57,753 bases of DNA from Fusobacterium_C necrophorum_A (GCF_004134945.1 NZ_SBAP01000017.1:1-57753), one strand, 5' to 3'; positions 41,444 to 52,314 are shown, counted from the stretch's first letter. Program-made: numbers and translations. Notes: generated from the letters alone by a model not told the origin.

Positions 41444-43567
41444 TTAGAATGATTGTCCCATATTGAAATAGAACTTCATTCCACGATCATTACTGTACTT
41501 ATCCTGTAATTTTCCAACAGGCCATCCGAAATCAAATCTCAATGGTCCCATCGGAGTATTCAAACGTAATCCGACTCCTGCCGTTGTTGCAATTCCTTTT
41601 GAGAATTTTTCATCATTTCCATATGCAGGATCCCGTCCATTTTGTTTCCAAGCTCTTCCTGCATCCGCAAAGAAAACAATTCCCAGAATATCATTGATTT
41701 GGGTTCTGTTTTCAATGGTTGCCGCCAATTTTTGTGTTCCTCGGAATGTCCCTCCATCATATCCTCGTAGAGTATTTCCTCCACCAACCCAGAAACGTTG
41801 CCCTTCTTTGGTAGATTGTGTCATAATTCCTCCAACTACTTTATAGGCAAAGGTATTCTTTTTCCAGAATCCTCGATGATATTTTCTTAATTCTAAAGTA
41901 ACATTGGAAAAACTTCCTGATTTATATCCTCCGGCATATCCCGTTTCCAATTGTAATTTCGCATATTCCCCTGCAGTTGCATTCCAAGGATTGTTTCTTG
42001 TATCATATGTCAAATAAGGGAAGACACTGAATACCATATATTTGTCATTCACGGCATCTTTTGGCAAAGCAGGATTGTTGACATCATTTTTATTTTTTCC
42101 TGTATATTTCCAAGTCCCATCTGGCAATTGTTGGAAATTTCCTTTATTCGCTTTTTCTTTTACATATTCTCCCTTTAATCCTAAACTGAAACGCCAGTTT
42201 CTTGCAAAGCCTTTTCCGACATTAATTTTTGCTCCAATGGTGTCAATATCATTGAACAAGGCACTGTCACTATCTCCATAGGAGGTTTTGTATAAACTCC
42301 ATCCCCATGAAATTCTGTCGGTATCTCGAATCCAAGGATCGAAGAAATCAATCGTAAATCCGGTATAGTCCTTATTTGACTTCTCAAAGTTCACTCCAAA
42401 TTCTTGAGCTCGCCCTTTCCAGTTATTATCTTTTAGAGATAAAGTCCCCATAAGACCCGTTTCCGAACCATAAGAAATGGCTCCTTGTAAAATCGCAGTT
42501 CTATCTTCATCTATCAACAATATAATATCTCTTCCATTGGGATCTCCCGGAACTCTTCTAATCTCGGATTTGATATTTTTGAAAACCCCTAATCTCATTA
42601 AATTTTGCACTGTATTATCATAGTCTTTTGAATTATATATTTTTCCTTCTTGCAATTCGATTTCTCGTTGAATCACATAGTCTTGTGTTTTTAAAATATC
42701 ATCTGTCGGTTTTCTTCGGTTTCCTTTTTGTTTTGTTACCATTTTTTGAAAACTTACATTTCGGATAATTCCTTCCGAGATGATAACTTCCAATTCTCCC
42801 CTGTCGTTCAATCCCATATCGGAAATTTCGGAAAGAGTATAGCCCTGATCTTGATATAAATTTGTAATACTGTCTCTGTCGGCTCTTAGACTATTGATAT
42901 TCAATACTTCTCCTATTTTTGTTTTTAACACTTTTAAAATGTCAGGAGTTGAGAACAAAGTATTTCCGTAAATATTGATTCCTTGAATTACAGGATTTTC
43001 TACAACAGTATAAATAACCTTTACTCCATTTCCGTCCTTTTGAGTACTCGGAGTCACTTCTCGAAAATACCCCGTCGCCAATAAGGCTTTTTGTCCATCT
43101 TCTATGGCTTTCTTTGAAAAATATCCTCCTTGTTTGACAGGTAATACTTCTTTCAAATCAGCCGTCGAAACAAATTGGTTTCCGGAAACAATAATATCCG
43201 ATAAAATTAAAGATTTATCGACATTTGCCTGTTCTGACATGGAGATGATTCCATCTTCTCCTAGTAAAGATTGTGCATCTTTTTTTTCTATCACATTGAC
43301 TACAATGTTGACTCCTCCTTCATAGGCTTGTGGCTGAATCAAAACATCTTCTAAATATTTAGATTTTTTCAATGTTTGGAAATCATGAAGCATAACTTCC
43401 GTGGAAAAAGGTTTCCCTTCTTTTAAATCCATCTGATTTAAAATAATACTTGCCGGAACTTCTTGATTATTTAAAACTTCCACTTTTTTGACAATCAAAG
43501 ATCCTCCGGCGGCAAAACTAACCATGCTCACCAAAAACAGCAGCATAGCAACGAGTGTTCTTTTCAT
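41444..43567 (-). CDS. bamA: Outer-membrane protein assembly factor BamA
   Basis: BamA inserts beta-barrel proteins into the outer membrane. From the ATG at 43567, eight bases after GGAGG, it is 707 residues; the frame upstream adds five codons without a site. A signal peptide (ending SFA) precedes several POTRA domains (about 25-350; for example VIQGINIYGNTLFSTPDIL). The 16-strand barrel follows, with the conserved loop-6 motif as VGGGNTLRGYDGG, then MGPLRFDFGWP and a terminal phenylalanine in NMGQSF. It is the likely assembly route for the trimeric adhesins of the window. Confidence 0.95.
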   Translation of the reverse strand: MKRTLVAMLLFLVSMVSFAAGGSLIVKKVEVLNNQEVPASIILNQMDLKEGKPFSTEVMLHDFQTLKKSKYLEDVLIQPQAYEGGVNIVVNVIEKKDAQSLLGEDGIISMSEQANVDKSLILSDIIVSGNQFVSTADLKEVLPVKQGGYFSKKAIEDGQKALLATGYFREVTPSTQKDGNGVKVIYTVVENPVIQGINIYGNTLFSTPDILKVLKTKIGEVLNINSLRADRDSITNLYQDQGYTLSEISDMGLNDRGELEVIISEGIIRNVSFQKMVTKQKGNRRKPTDDILKTQDYVIQREIELQEGKIYNSKDYDNTVQNLMRLGVFKNIKSEIRRVPGDPNGRDIILLIDEDRTAILQGAISYGSETGLMGTLSLKDNNWKGRAQEFGVNFEKSNKDYTGFTIDFFDPWIRDTDRISWGWSLYKTSYGDSDSALFNDIDTIGAKINVGKGFARNWRFSLGLKGEYVKEKANKGNFQQLPDGTWKYTGKNKNDVNNPALPKDAVNDKYMVFSVFPYLTYDTRNNPWNATAGEYAKLQLETGYAGGYKSGSFSNVTLELRKYHRGFWKKNTFAYKVVGGIMTQSTKEGQRFWVGGGNTLRGYDGGTFRGTQKLAATIENRTQINDILGIVFFADAGRAWKQNGRDPAYGNDEKFSKGIATTAGVGLRLNTPMGPLRFDFGWPVGKLQDKYSNDRGMKFYFNMGQSF

Positions 43568-43599
43568 AGTTTTAACCTCCATTTTAATATACTCTTTTT

Positions 43600-43628
43600 A
43601 TCATAACATTTGTTTATTTTTTTTTCAA
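43600..43628 (-). promoter_or_regulatory. Promoter of bamA-skp-lpxD
   Basis: On the minus strand TTGAAA (43623-43628) and TATGAT (43600-43605) are 17 bp apart with TGT before the -10. It lies just past the tamB stop, so the bam unit can be expressed independently of the long operon upstream. Confidence 0.7.
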
Positions 43629-43637
43629 GTTTTTTAT

Positions 43638-46600
43638 TTAGCGAAAAATATCGAAAAAGTCATCCATTTTCTTTTCGATTTTGACTCCAACATGATAATT
43701 CAATTTCTTGTCTTTTATATGTTCCTGAGAATTATAGAATTTACTAGGCAGTTTCCCAACTCCAACTTCAAAGGTTTTCGTATCACTATACGGATATTTG
43801 AAAGATAAATCGTATTGATCCATAATTCTATTATCTTTGCTTTGATTGTTAATCTGCGTATTTTGTACTCCGGTATCATAAAGAGTTCCCGTGAAATTCC
43901 AATATAACTTATCCTTGTAGAGATTATCCTCCACCTCAATTTTTGCTCCTAACTGTAAATCTCCCGAAGAATCGTCTTTCTTATTGATTTGATTATACAA
44001 ATTGGAAGTAATTCTAAATTTTTCAAAATGAAAAACCTTTCGAATAATCTTTGCAAAGGGACGAATGACGGTTTGTGTCAGCTGACCTCCTATAATATTT
44101 CGAAGTAGAGCTGTGTAACTTGCGTTATTTTCATTTTCTTGAATTTCTCCTGTAATCAAACTATTCAAACTTCCACTCGTATTACCTTGATTCGAAGCGA
44201 TTGAAAAACGCAATTCATCCACTTTTCCTTGAATACTAAAACGAACTTTTTCTCCGTTCACATCCACACTGGAATCTAGGAGCAAACTTGGATTGAGATT
44301 CGGAAGATAGGCTTTGCTCTCATTAAAGGATAGCATAGCCTTATCCAAAGTAAAAATGTTCGTATTGATCATCAAGGAACCTTTCTCAACTTCCAAATTT
44401 CCTAATAAGGCATATTTTCCTTCTTTTCCGATAACAGATAAACCACCGATGACTGTTCCTTTTACATCCTCAATTGCAACATTCAATTCCGGAATATCCA
44501 CCTTGATTCCCTCTTGTATCCATAGGGATAAATCCACATCTAACAAATCTTCCAGTTTTAGTTCCGCTCCTTGTACTTCAAAATCTTCCCCCAGACTTTG
44601 ACTGTCCAAAACAACTTGAGAAGACTTCTTTTCGAAAAACTTGCGAAGAATTTGCCAATAACTTTGATAGGCATTCGGAATGTCGATAATCTTTCCTCGA
44701 AGAAGTTCTATATTTCCCCGTAATTTATTCGATTCCAATCGAAGATGGGAAGAAAAATCGAAAGATAACATTTTCGGAATATGATATTTCAGCTCTTGAA
44801 CGTCTATATTAAAATAATAATTTAATTTCTTAAAAAAAGAAACATCCTTCTTGATTTCATTCAATTTCGGAACTTCGAATCTTCCTGTCAATTTTGTGTT
44901 TCCTTCATTGATTTTTCCGGAGATATGATGAACTATCATTTCATCTCCATGTAACTCTATATTTCCTGTAAAATCTTTCATCGAAATATATTGTTTAGGC
45001 AGCTCGAAAGATACATTGTGTAACGATAGACTTCCCTGCGATTTATGACTTTTGATATGAAAATCCAAATTGGAATTTCCTTCTATTTTCTCAATTCCAT
45101 ATTGGGAAACAAAGGATTGAAGCAACTTCCAGTCAATTTCAGGAGCTTTCACGGAAATATCATAGCTCTCATCCTGTATACCGTAATAGCCTTTCACTTC
45201 AGCTTTGTTTTGCAAGTAGGCTGTCTTCATCGAATCCAGAATAAGCTTCTCCGTATTTCCATGAAAATCAAGAGTTAAGTAGTCCAAAGGAGCCTGCTTG
45301 ATACTTAATTGACTTCCCTCCATTTGAAATTCATAATCCGGATTTTTATAATTTCCACTTACTTTTCCGGCCAAAGTCCACTTTCCCTTTAAAAAATCGA
45401 AATTGCTGTATTCTCGAATATCTTCCAGCTGAAAACTTTGTTTTGGAATATCCACAAAAATGCTTTCTCGATCCAAATCTACATTTGCCTCAAAAGAAAC
45501 AAGAGTTTTCTTCTTATCATTTTGTAAGGAGACCGGAGAGAACTCCATTTTTCCGATTCCTTGCTTTCCTGAGATATAACTTCCTTCCCAGGCAATATTC
45601 GGTAATTTTTGCCCACGATAATAAATTTTATCAATCGTCGATTTTGCCTCTGCAATCAGCTCTCTTCCTTTTCCTTCTACTTCCACTTCCCCGATAATTC
45701 GATAATACAAATCGTGAAATCCATAATAATCCGATAACTTTTCCTCGATAATATTTGCTTTTAAGCGATAAGAATTGTCTGAAATACTATATTCTCCGGA
45801 AAGAAGATTTTCATCCACTTTTACATTTTGAAATTGTAATTTTTTCTCTTCCAGATGGAAATTTCCTCGTACTTGATTTTCTTTTTTTTCTAAAAGATAC
45901 AAACTCCCCTCTTCCAATCGAATATCTGCAATCGGATTTTTAATATTCCCGCTTAACTGTGCCGTGGCATGATGAATGGAAAACTTCGGATAGGACAAAT
46001 TTATTTCCGTATTATCAAAATCTCTTAATTCCAGCTCCAAATCGGTATTTTGCTTTACCAGATCCAAACTTCCTTTTGCATTCAAAAATCTATTTTCCAA
46101 AGCATAAACTCGAATTTCCTCTCCCTCATACTCGATATCCGCTCTCAAACCTTCTATTCCATATTCTCCGTATTGGAGTTTTTCAATTTCACCTTTGGAA
46201 CTTACTTTTATTCCATTGTCATGCTCATAAAAAATTCTTCCTTTCAATGCCAATTGAGCAAGGAAATCTTTTCCTTGGATTTGTCTTTCAAAACAAAAAT
46301 GTTCACTCCTATAATGAAAGTCAACCGCCTTTTGATGCAAATCCGCCTTTCCCTGTAAGAAAATACTTCCATTTTTCTCTGAAGTTATTTCTGCCTTTTG
46401 AACTTCCAAAATATTATTATTTGCTTGAAACAAAATCTTGGCATGATAATCATAAAGAGAGAAGGGAAGTTCTCCTTCTCCTCTGAGAAGATTTGAAGCT
46501 GCAATATCATAGTCTAGGAAAAACTGTTTCTTTTTATATAATTTCAGATAATTTTCCTTTTTTTGATATTCTCCGTCAAATTCCAAAACATTGGAGTGCA

Positions 46601-47657
46601 GAGAAAAAGGAATGCCATCTTTCTCCAACTGAAATTGAAGATTCCCTTGTAGATCCGGATAAATAGAATGTTCCGCAGAAAAACTCAAGTCCCATTCCCG
46701 TTTTTTCTTAAGATCCAAGAAAATTTTATCATAATAAAAATCCATCACTTCCGCATGAATTTCCTTCTTTTCTTGGTCATAGGACAGTATCGTATTTTTG
46801 CTTTTTCCCTCCTCCTGATAATCCAAGCCGGCATTGATTATATTCCCATTCAAAGAAATATAAAGTTTCCCTGCCGACCACTTCTTATTCAAGAATTCCA
46901 ATTTCGGAATTTCTACTTGAATTTCTCCTGTATTTCCATAATAATCACTACGGATATGAGCTTCCAATGTTCCTGTTTCCAATGTAACCTCTTCTGTTGT
47001 AAGATAGGGTTTCCAATATCTATCCGGTTTTACTCCGACAATATCAAGTTGTACATCATAGGGCATCGTTTCCCCGCTATATATAATCTCGTATTGCTCC
47101 TCTTCCTCTTTTCCTGAAATTTTTGCTGAAATACCTTTTTTCTTGTCAAAAAGAACCTTTCCATTCCAAGTGATTTTCTTATGAAACATAGGATCCAAGG
47201 ATCTGTCTTCATAGTATGTTTCGATATTTTCCAAGTCTATTGTCTCGATAGGAATATTGGTAATAGGTCGATAGTCTTTTAAATCTATTTTTTTGCTTTC
47301 TTCTTTCGGAATATAGCGATCAATATTCCATTTTCCATCTTTTTGACGAATCAAATAAATATCTCCCTTTGGAATCTTTATATTTCCCAACTTCAAAAAA
47401 GAAATACGAGTCGCCTCTATTTCAGGAATTCTCAGAAAAGCTTCTCCCTCTAAATCCATCGAAACACCTGTCAAATTAATTTTGTCCTTTTGAATTGAAA
47501 TTTTCTCAATCCGAATCGGATCTCCTAGAAATAATTTGGATATACCCGCAATCGTTTCTTCCAAGTGATGCGTAGCATAAAAAATTCCTCCGAATACTAG
47601 AGCAAGGAAAACAGAAATATTCACAAGTGCTATTTTATACTTTCCTATTCCCTTCAT
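43638..47657 (-). CDS. tamB: TamB-like translocation/assembly and lipid-transport protein (DUF490)
   Basis: TamB-type proteins span the periplasm as a long hydrophobic groove and are implicated in phospholipid transport to, and assembly of, the outer membrane. The 1339-residue protein has one N-terminal membrane anchor (IALVNISVFLALVFGGIFYA) and over a thousand residues of short beta-strand repeats. The conserved DUF490 C-terminal domain contains GKEGKYALLGNLEVEKGSLM and, later, SGSLNSLITGEIQ. It precedes bamA directly, which suits the TamB partnership with Omp85 proteins. No TamA is visible, so BamA may be its partner (inferred). Confidence 0.9.
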   Translation of the reverse strand: MKGIGKYKIALVNISVFLALVFGGIFYATHHLEETIAGISKLFLGDPIRIEKISIQKDKINLTGVSMDLEGEAFLRIPEIEATRISFLKLGNIKIPKGDIYLIRQKDGKWNIDRYIPKEESKKIDLKDYRPITNIPIETIDLENIETYYEDRSLDPMFHKKITWNGKVLFDKKKGISAKISGKEEEEQYEIIYSGETMPYDVQLDIVGVKPDRYWKPYLTTEEVTLETGTLEAHIRSDYYGNTGEIQVEIPKLEFLNKKWSAGKLYISLNGNIINAGLDYQEEGKSKNTILSYDQEKKEIHAEVMDFYYDKIFLDLKKKREWDLSFSAEHSIYPDLQGNLQFQLEKDGIPFSLHSNVLEFDGEYQKKENYLKLYKKKQFFLDYDIAASNLLRGEGELPFSLYDYHAKILFQANNNILEVQKAEITSEKNGSIFLQGKADLHQKAVDFHYRSEHFCFERQIQGKDFLAQLALKGRIFYEHDNGIKVSSKGEIEKLQYGEYGIEGLRADIEYEGEEIRVYALENRFLNAKGSLDLVKQNTDLELELRDFDNTEINLSYPKFSIHHATAQLSGNIKNPIADIRLEEGSLYLLEKKENQVRGNFHLEEKKLQFQNVKVDENLLSGEYSISDNSYRLKANIIEEKLSDYYGFHDLYYRIIGEVEVEGKGRELIAEAKSTIDKIYYRGQKLPNIAWEGSYISGKQGIGKMEFSPVSLQNDKKKTLVSFEANVDLDRESIFVDIPKQSFQLEDIREYSNFDFLKGKWTLAGKVSGNYKNPDYEFQMEGSQLSIKQAPLDYLTLDFHGNTEKLILDSMKTAYLQNKAEVKGYYGIQDESYDISVKAPEIDWKLLQSFVSQYGIEKIEGNSNLDFHIKSHKSQGSLSLHNVSFELPKQYISMKDFTGNIELHGDEMIVHHISGKINEGNTKLTGRFEVPKLNEIKKDVSFFKKLNYYFNIDVQELKYHIPKMLSFDFSSHLRLESNKLRGNIELLRGKIIDIPNAYQSYWQILRKFFEKKSSQVVLDSQSLGEDFEVQGAELKLEDLLDVDLSLWIQEGIKVDIPELNVAIEDVKGTVIGGLSVIGKEGKYALLGNLEVEKGSLMINTNIFTLDKAMLSFNESKAYLPNLNPSLLLDSSVDVNGEKVRFSIQGKVDELRFSIASNQGNTSGSLNSLITGEIQENENNASYTALLRNIIGGQLTQTVIRPFAKIIRKVFHFEKFRITSNLYNQINKKDDSSGDLQLGAKIEVEDNLYKDKLYWNFTGTLYDTGVQNTQINNQSKDNRIMDQYDLSFKYPYSDTKTFEVGVGKLPSKFYNSQEHIKDKKLNYHVGVKIEKKMDDFFDIFR

Positions 47658-47674
47658 GCTTTCCTCCTCTCTTT

Positions 47675-48379
47675 CTATAAAGGTTTTTTGGTAATGACTC
47701 CCGCTTTTCTCGGATATTTTTTCTCCGTTTTTTCTTGTTTTCTAATTTTTAAAATCAAGCGTTTATCTTGACTGTAAGGAAGCTGTCTTATATATTCCTC
47801 TTCCATAGAACTTTTTAAAATTTCTAAAGCTTTCGCTGCTTCTTTTTCCTCTTCCGTTCCCACCATTTTTTGCGGTAAGAAAATGGCCCCCACTTTTAAA
47901 AAAGGAATCATATATTCCAAGATGACTGCCAATTTGGAAACCCCTCGACAAAATCCCAAATCGTAATATTCTCTTCGCTTTGATACTTGAATATAATCCT
48001 CCGCTCTGGCATTTACCACTTCTACATTCTCCAGTTGAAGACTTTCCTTTACCACTTCTAAAAATTTTGTTTTTTTCCCGACAGAATCCATTAAAGTAAA
48101 TTGAAGATGAGGATTGCAAATCGCCAATACCATACCCGGAAACCCTGCTCCCGTTCCAATATCAATTGCCGTTTTTGCTTCTTTCGGAATAAATTCCTGC
48201 AATAACAAAGAATCCAAAATATGTTTTTCCAAAACAGCTTTTTCTTCCCGAATAGCAGTCAAATTTGTATGTCGGTTATATTCCAGTAACAAACTTACAT
48301 AAGAAAGTAAGGTTTCTATCCGCTTTTCTTCTAAAGAAATATTCCACTTTTGTAAGGCGGTTGTCAAATACTCTTTCAT
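47675..48379 (-). CDS. rsmG: 16S rRNA (guanine527-N7)-methyltransferase
   Basis: RsmG methylates G527 in the 530 loop. The 234-residue protein has the SAM motif AIDIGTGAGFPGMVLAI and the RsmG segments LLEYNRHTNLTAIRE and FCRGVSKLAVILEY. The C-terminus is basic. It follows mnmG by one base, the common gidA-gidB arrangement. Confidence 0.96.
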   Translation of the reverse strand: MKEYLTTALQKWNISLEEKRIETLLSYVSLLLEYNRHTNLTAIREEKAVLEKHILDSLLLQEFIPKEAKTAIDIGTGAGFPGMVLAICNPHLQFTLMDSVGKKTKFLEVVKESLQLENVEVVNARAEDYIQVSKRREYYDLGFCRGVSKLAVILEYMIPFLKVGAIFLPQKMVGTEEEKEAAKALEILKSSMEEEYIRQLPYSQDKRLILKIRKQEKTEKKYPRKAGVITKKPL

Positions 48380-48380
48380 C

Positions 48381-50273
48381 TTAGTTCCCTCTCATCTTTA
48401 AATAAATCAATAATACTTGAATATCTGCCGGAGAGACTCCTGAAATCCGAGAGGCCTGTCCGATATTGTTAGGCTTAATTTTCTTTAATTTTTCTTTCGC
48501 TTCCTTTGGAATATTTTGCAAACTGTCATAGTCCATGTCCTCCGGAATTCTTTTTTGTTCCATACTCTTATGTTTCTCTATCATTTTCAAGGATCTTTCA
48601 ATATACCCGGAATACTTTGTCTGCACTTCCACTTGATATTTAGTATCTTCATCATAAGCAGTAAAATTAAATACCTTTGTTTCCTCTGTCATATATTCAA
48701 TATCCTCGTAAGTTATTTCCGGTCGTCTTAAAATCTCAAACAAACTGGCTCCGTCCTTTAAAATTTGCTCTCCTTTTTCATGCAATCTTTCATTTACTCT
48801 TGGATTTCCCGGTCCTACAAAATTTTGTTGCAAGGCCTCTATGATTTTTTTTACATTTTCTCTTTTTTGCTCTACCTTTTGATATTCCTCCTCAGATACC
48901 AAACCTACTTCATATCCAATCTTAGAAAGTCGTAAATCGGCATTGTCTTCTCGCAATAACAAACGATATTCACTACGAGCGGTAAACATTCTGTAAGGCT
49001 CATTAGTTCCCTTCAATACCAAGTCATCAATTAAGGTTCCGATATAAGAATCCGCCCTGTCTAAAACAATCGCTTCTTTCCCATCGATACTTCGTGCCGC
49101 ATTAATTCCTGCCATCAATCCTTGGGCTCCAGCTTCCTCATATCCGGAAGTTCCATTGATCTGCCCTGCCAGAAACAAATTCGGAATACTTCTGGACTCC
49201 AAACTGTATTGAATTTCAGAAGGAGGAATATAATCATATTCAATCGCATATCCATATCTCATAATTTGTGCATGTTCAAACCCATGAATTTGATGTATCA
49301 TATTTTCCTGAACATCCACAGGGAGAGAAGAAGAAAGACCTCCTAGGTAAATTTCATTGGTTTCATAGCCCTCTCGTTCCAAGAACAGATGATGTTGTTG
49401 TTTATCTGCATAACGATATACCTTATCTTCAATAGACGGACAATATCTCGGTCCCAATCCTTGGATGGTCCCGTTAAACAAAGGAGAACGTTCTCGATTC
49501 TTTTTTATTTCTTCATGTACCGCCTCATTGGTATGAGCAATATAGCAAGAAATTTGCTTTCGATCTTTCAATTCTTCCCCTTTGCTTCGATTTGAAAATT
49601 TTAAAATTTTTGATTTTTCTCCGGGTTGTTCCTCCAATACCGAAAAATCAATACTTCTTGCATCAATTCTGGAAGGGGTTCCCGTTTTAAATCTCTGTAA
49701 ATCCAAGCCATGTTTTAAAAGCGAAAGAGGCAGCTCTTCAGAAGATAACTCTCCCATTCTTCCACCGGAAAAATGACTTTCTCCAATATGAATTAAGCCA
49801 CGTAAAAAAGTACCCGTTGCTAAAATAATTCGCTTCGCTCGATACTCCATTCCCTCTCGTATTTTTACTCCTACCGCTTTTCCATTTTCTACCAACAATT
49901 CGCTTACCATTCCCTGAATGGCACTCAAATTGTCACAAGTTTCTATGGTTCTCTTCATTTCTTTCGCATAGGCAATTTTATCCGCCTGTGCTCTCAAGGA
50001 ACGGACTGCCGGTCCCTTTTTTGTATTTAACACTCGAATTTGAATATAGGTCTTGTCAATATTTCGACCCATTTCTCCACCAAGTGCATCAATTTCTCTT
50101 ACTAAATGTGATTTTGCCGGTCCTCCCAAGGAAGGATTACAGGACATCACTCCTATATTATCCAATGATATTGTGAAAATAGCTGTTTTTTTTCCCAGTC
50201 TTGCTGCTGCTAAAGCTGCTTCTGCTCCTGCATGACCTGCACCCACCACAATCACATCAAATTCTTGTACCAA
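48381..50273 (-). CDS. mnmG: tRNA uridine-5-carboxymethylaminomethyl modification enzyme MnmG
   Basis: With MnmE it modifies U34 of tRNAs reading split boxes. The 630-residue FAD protein starts at a TTG six bases after GGAGG. Motifs are the FAD site VVGAGHAGAEAALAAARLG, SCNPSLGGPAKSHLVREIDALGG and GTFLRGLIHIG, with AGQINGTSGYEEAGAQGL near residue 370. Length is normal. No mnmE is in the window. Confidence 0.97.
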   Translation of the reverse strand: MVQEFDVIVVGAGHAGAEAALAAARLGKKTAIFTISLDNIGVMSCNPSLGGPAKSHLVREIDALGGEMGRNIDKTYIQIRVLNTKKGPAVRSLRAQADKIAYAKEMKRTIETCDNLSAIQGMVSELLVENGKAVGVKIREGMEYRAKRIILATGTFLRGLIHIGESHFSGGRMGELSSEELPLSLLKHGLDLQRFKTGTPSRIDARSIDFSVLEEQPGEKSKILKFSNRSKGEELKDRKQISCYIAHTNEAVHEEIKKNRERSPLFNGTIQGLGPRYCPSIEDKVYRYADKQQHHLFLEREGYETNEIYLGGLSSSLPVDVQENMIHQIHGFEHAQIMRYGYAIEYDYIPPSEIQYSLESRSIPNLFLAGQINGTSGYEEAGAQGLMAGINAARSIDGKEAIVLDRADSYIGTLIDDLVLKGTNEPYRMFTARSEYRLLLREDNADLRLSKIGYEVGLVSEEEYQKVEQKRENVKKIIEALQQNFVGPGNPRVNERLHEKGEQILKDGASLFEILRRPEITYEDIEYMTEETKVFNFTAYDEDTKYQVEVQTKYSGYIERSLKMIEKHKSMEQKRIPEDMDYDSLQNIPKEAKEKLKKIKPNNIGQASRISGVSPADIQVLLIYLKMRGN

Positions 50274-50288
50274 TGTTTCCCTCCATCT

Positions 50289-50948
50289 CTATTCTCCTAA
50301 ACTTTCCAAAGTTCTAGCTGTTTTTGAATCTGTAATGACAACGAGAATATCTCCTTTTTCAATCAATGTTTCTGCGGCAGGATTCGGATAAAAGATATCA
50401 TTTGCTTTTCGAATTCCCACAATATTGGCATTATATTTATTTCTTACATTCAATTCTATCAAAGTCTTATTCCAAAAAAGATTCGGTGCTTTGATTTCTG
50501 CCAATAAAAAGTCTGAAGAAAAACGCAAATGTTCTATCATATTTGGTTCCATGACCAATTGAGCAATTCTTCTCCCCATATATTCTTCAGGATATACGAG
50601 CTTAGTAGCTCCTATTTTTTCCAAAACTTTCCCATGTTCCTTGCTTCCCGCTTTTGCAATAATTTTAGAAACTCCCAGTTCTCGTAAATTCAAAGTCGTC
50701 AAAATACTTGCCTCTAAATTTCGCATACACACAAAGGCTGTATCAAAATTTTGAGCTCCTATTTCTTGCAAACTTGTTAAATCCGTTCCATCTAAAACCA
50801 TAGCATTTTCGACTTTGTAATCATTTATCATATCCTGTACTAAATCTTCCGATACATCTACCGCCATCACTTCCTGGTCGGATTCATATAACGTTTTTGC
50901 AACACTTCTTCCGAAACGTCCCAAACCAATGACTAAATATTGTTTCAT
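50289..50948 (-). CDS. ktrA: Potassium uptake regulatory subunit (KtrA/TrkA, RCK domain)
   Basis: This cytosolic gating ring of a Ktr-type K+ transporter binds nucleotides. The 219-residue protein has the Rossmann start YLVIGLGRFGRSVAKTLYE with D34 in VMAVDVSED, and a C-terminal RCK_C domain (about 135-219). One RCK unit matches KtrA rather than the doubled TrkA of E. coli. It lies 17 bp after its membrane partner. Confidence 0.92.
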   Translation of the reverse strand: MKQYLVIGLGRFGRSVAKTLYESDQEVMAVDVSEDLVQDMINDYKVENAMVLDGTDLTSLQEIGAQNFDTAFVCMRNLEASILTTLNLRELGVSKIIAKAGSKEHGKVLEKIGATKLVYPEEYMGRRIAQLVMEPNMIEHLRFSSDFLLAEIKAPNLFWNKTLIELNVRNKYNANIVGIRKANDIFYPNPAAETLIEKGDILVVITDSKTARTLESLGE

Positions 50949-50965
50949 TTCTCTCTCCTTACTAT

Positions 50966-52300
50966 CTATCCGATTAAAATATCTTCTTTTGGATATTGTA
51001 CCCTGGCTTTTTTCTTCTTTTCTCCCAAAGCCAATGCAATTGTCATAGGACCTAACCTTCCGACAAACATGGTTATAATAATCATCAACTTGGAAGTTAC
51101 CGATAAATATGGTGTAATTCCCATCGTAAGCCCTACCGTTCCAAAAGCGGAAACAACCTCAAAGACAATTTTTTCCATAGAGAAAGGTTCTAAGACCAAA
51201 AGAAATAAAATGACAAGAGCAATATAGCTCAAAGACACGACCAAAAGTGCCAAAGCTTTATTCATAATATCCCAATCCAAGCGGCGATTAAAAATCTCAA
51301 CATGCTCTTTTCCTTGAATAATTCCTATCACATAGAATAAAATCACTCCTAAAGTAGTTGTTTTAATCCCTCCTCCTGTAGAACCCGGAGAAGCTCCTAT
51401 CAACATCCAAATACAGGCCATAAAAACAGTGGCACTTCTCAAATTCCCTAAAGGTATGGTATTAAATCCCGCTGTCCTTAAAGTAACACTTTGGAAAACC
51501 GAGGAAATGATTTTTTCTGACCAAGGAAGAGGAGAGAGTGTTGCTGAATTGGAAAATTCCAACAAAAAGAATAAGACAGCTCCTCCAAAAGTAAGAATCA
51601 TCGAAATATGAATCGCCAACTTCGAAGTTAAAGTAAAACGACTTACCCCCTTACGTATCATCATAATGAAAGAATTGATAATCGCAAAGCCCATTCCTCC
51701 TAAAATAATCAAGTAGGAAATCGTCAAACTGATAACCGAATTTCCTCGAAAATTTTCTAAACTGTTAGAAAATAAAGAAAATCCGGCATTACAAAAGGCA
51801 GAAATCGAATGAAATATTCCATAATAAATAGCTTGTTCGTAGGGCATAATTTTTCGAAACTCATGAGTCAAAATAACAGCTCCTATACTTTCAATAATAA
51901 AAACTGTCAAAAGCATCAAACGAACAAAATTTAAAATTTCTCCCACACCGTTGGCATTTCTTTCTTCCTTTAAAAGTATTCTTGTGTATAAGGTCATCTT
52001 TTGCCCCGCCAATAGAAACACAATGGAAGAGAAGGTCATGACCCCTAATCCCCCAATCTGAATCAAGGCAATCAGAATCACATCTCCCAGCGGTGAAAAC
52101 ACCTCCGATACATCGACCACAGTCAATCCTGTCACACAAACAGCCGATACGACTGTAAACAAGGCTTCTAAAAAGCTTAAACTCTTTCCGTCCTTCCATG
52201 AAAAAGGTAACATCAGCAAAAATACTCCAATAGCAATCACTGACAAGAACCCTAAAATTAATTTTCGAGAAGGAGAAATTTGTTCTTTATCCCCTTTCAT
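50966..52300 (-). CDS. ktrB: TrkH/KtrB-family potassium transporter
   Basis: This 444-residue inner-membrane K+ channel-like subunit has four M1-P-M2 repeats. Filter-like segments are SAVCVTGLTVVD, SAFCNAGFSLF, TAGFNTIP and FGTVGLTMGI. The intramembrane gate region includes GASPGSTGGGIKTTT. With KtrA it would form a Na+-dependent K+ uptake system. Confidence 0.93.
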   Translation of the reverse strand: MKGDKEQISPSRKLILGFLSVIAIGVFLLMLPFSWKDGKSLSFLEALFTVVSAVCVTGLTVVDVSEVFSPLGDVILIALIQIGGLGVMTFSSIVFLLAGQKMTLYTRILLKEERNANGVGEILNFVRLMLLTVFIIESIGAVILTHEFRKIMPYEQAIYYGIFHSISAFCNAGFSLFSNSLENFRGNSVISLTISYLIILGGMGFAIINSFIMMIRKGVSRFTLTSKLAIHISMILTFGGAVLFFLLEFSNSATLSPLPWSEKIISSVFQSVTLRTAGFNTIPLGNLRSATVFMACIWMLIGASPGSTGGGIKTTTLGVILFYVIGIIQGKEHVEIFNRRLDWDIMNKALALLVVSLSYIALVILFLLVLEPFSMEKIVFEVVSAFGTVGLTMGITPYLSVTSKLMIIITMFVGRLGPMTIALALGEKKKKARVQYPKEDILIG

Positions 52301-52314
52301 TTTTTCTCCTTTTT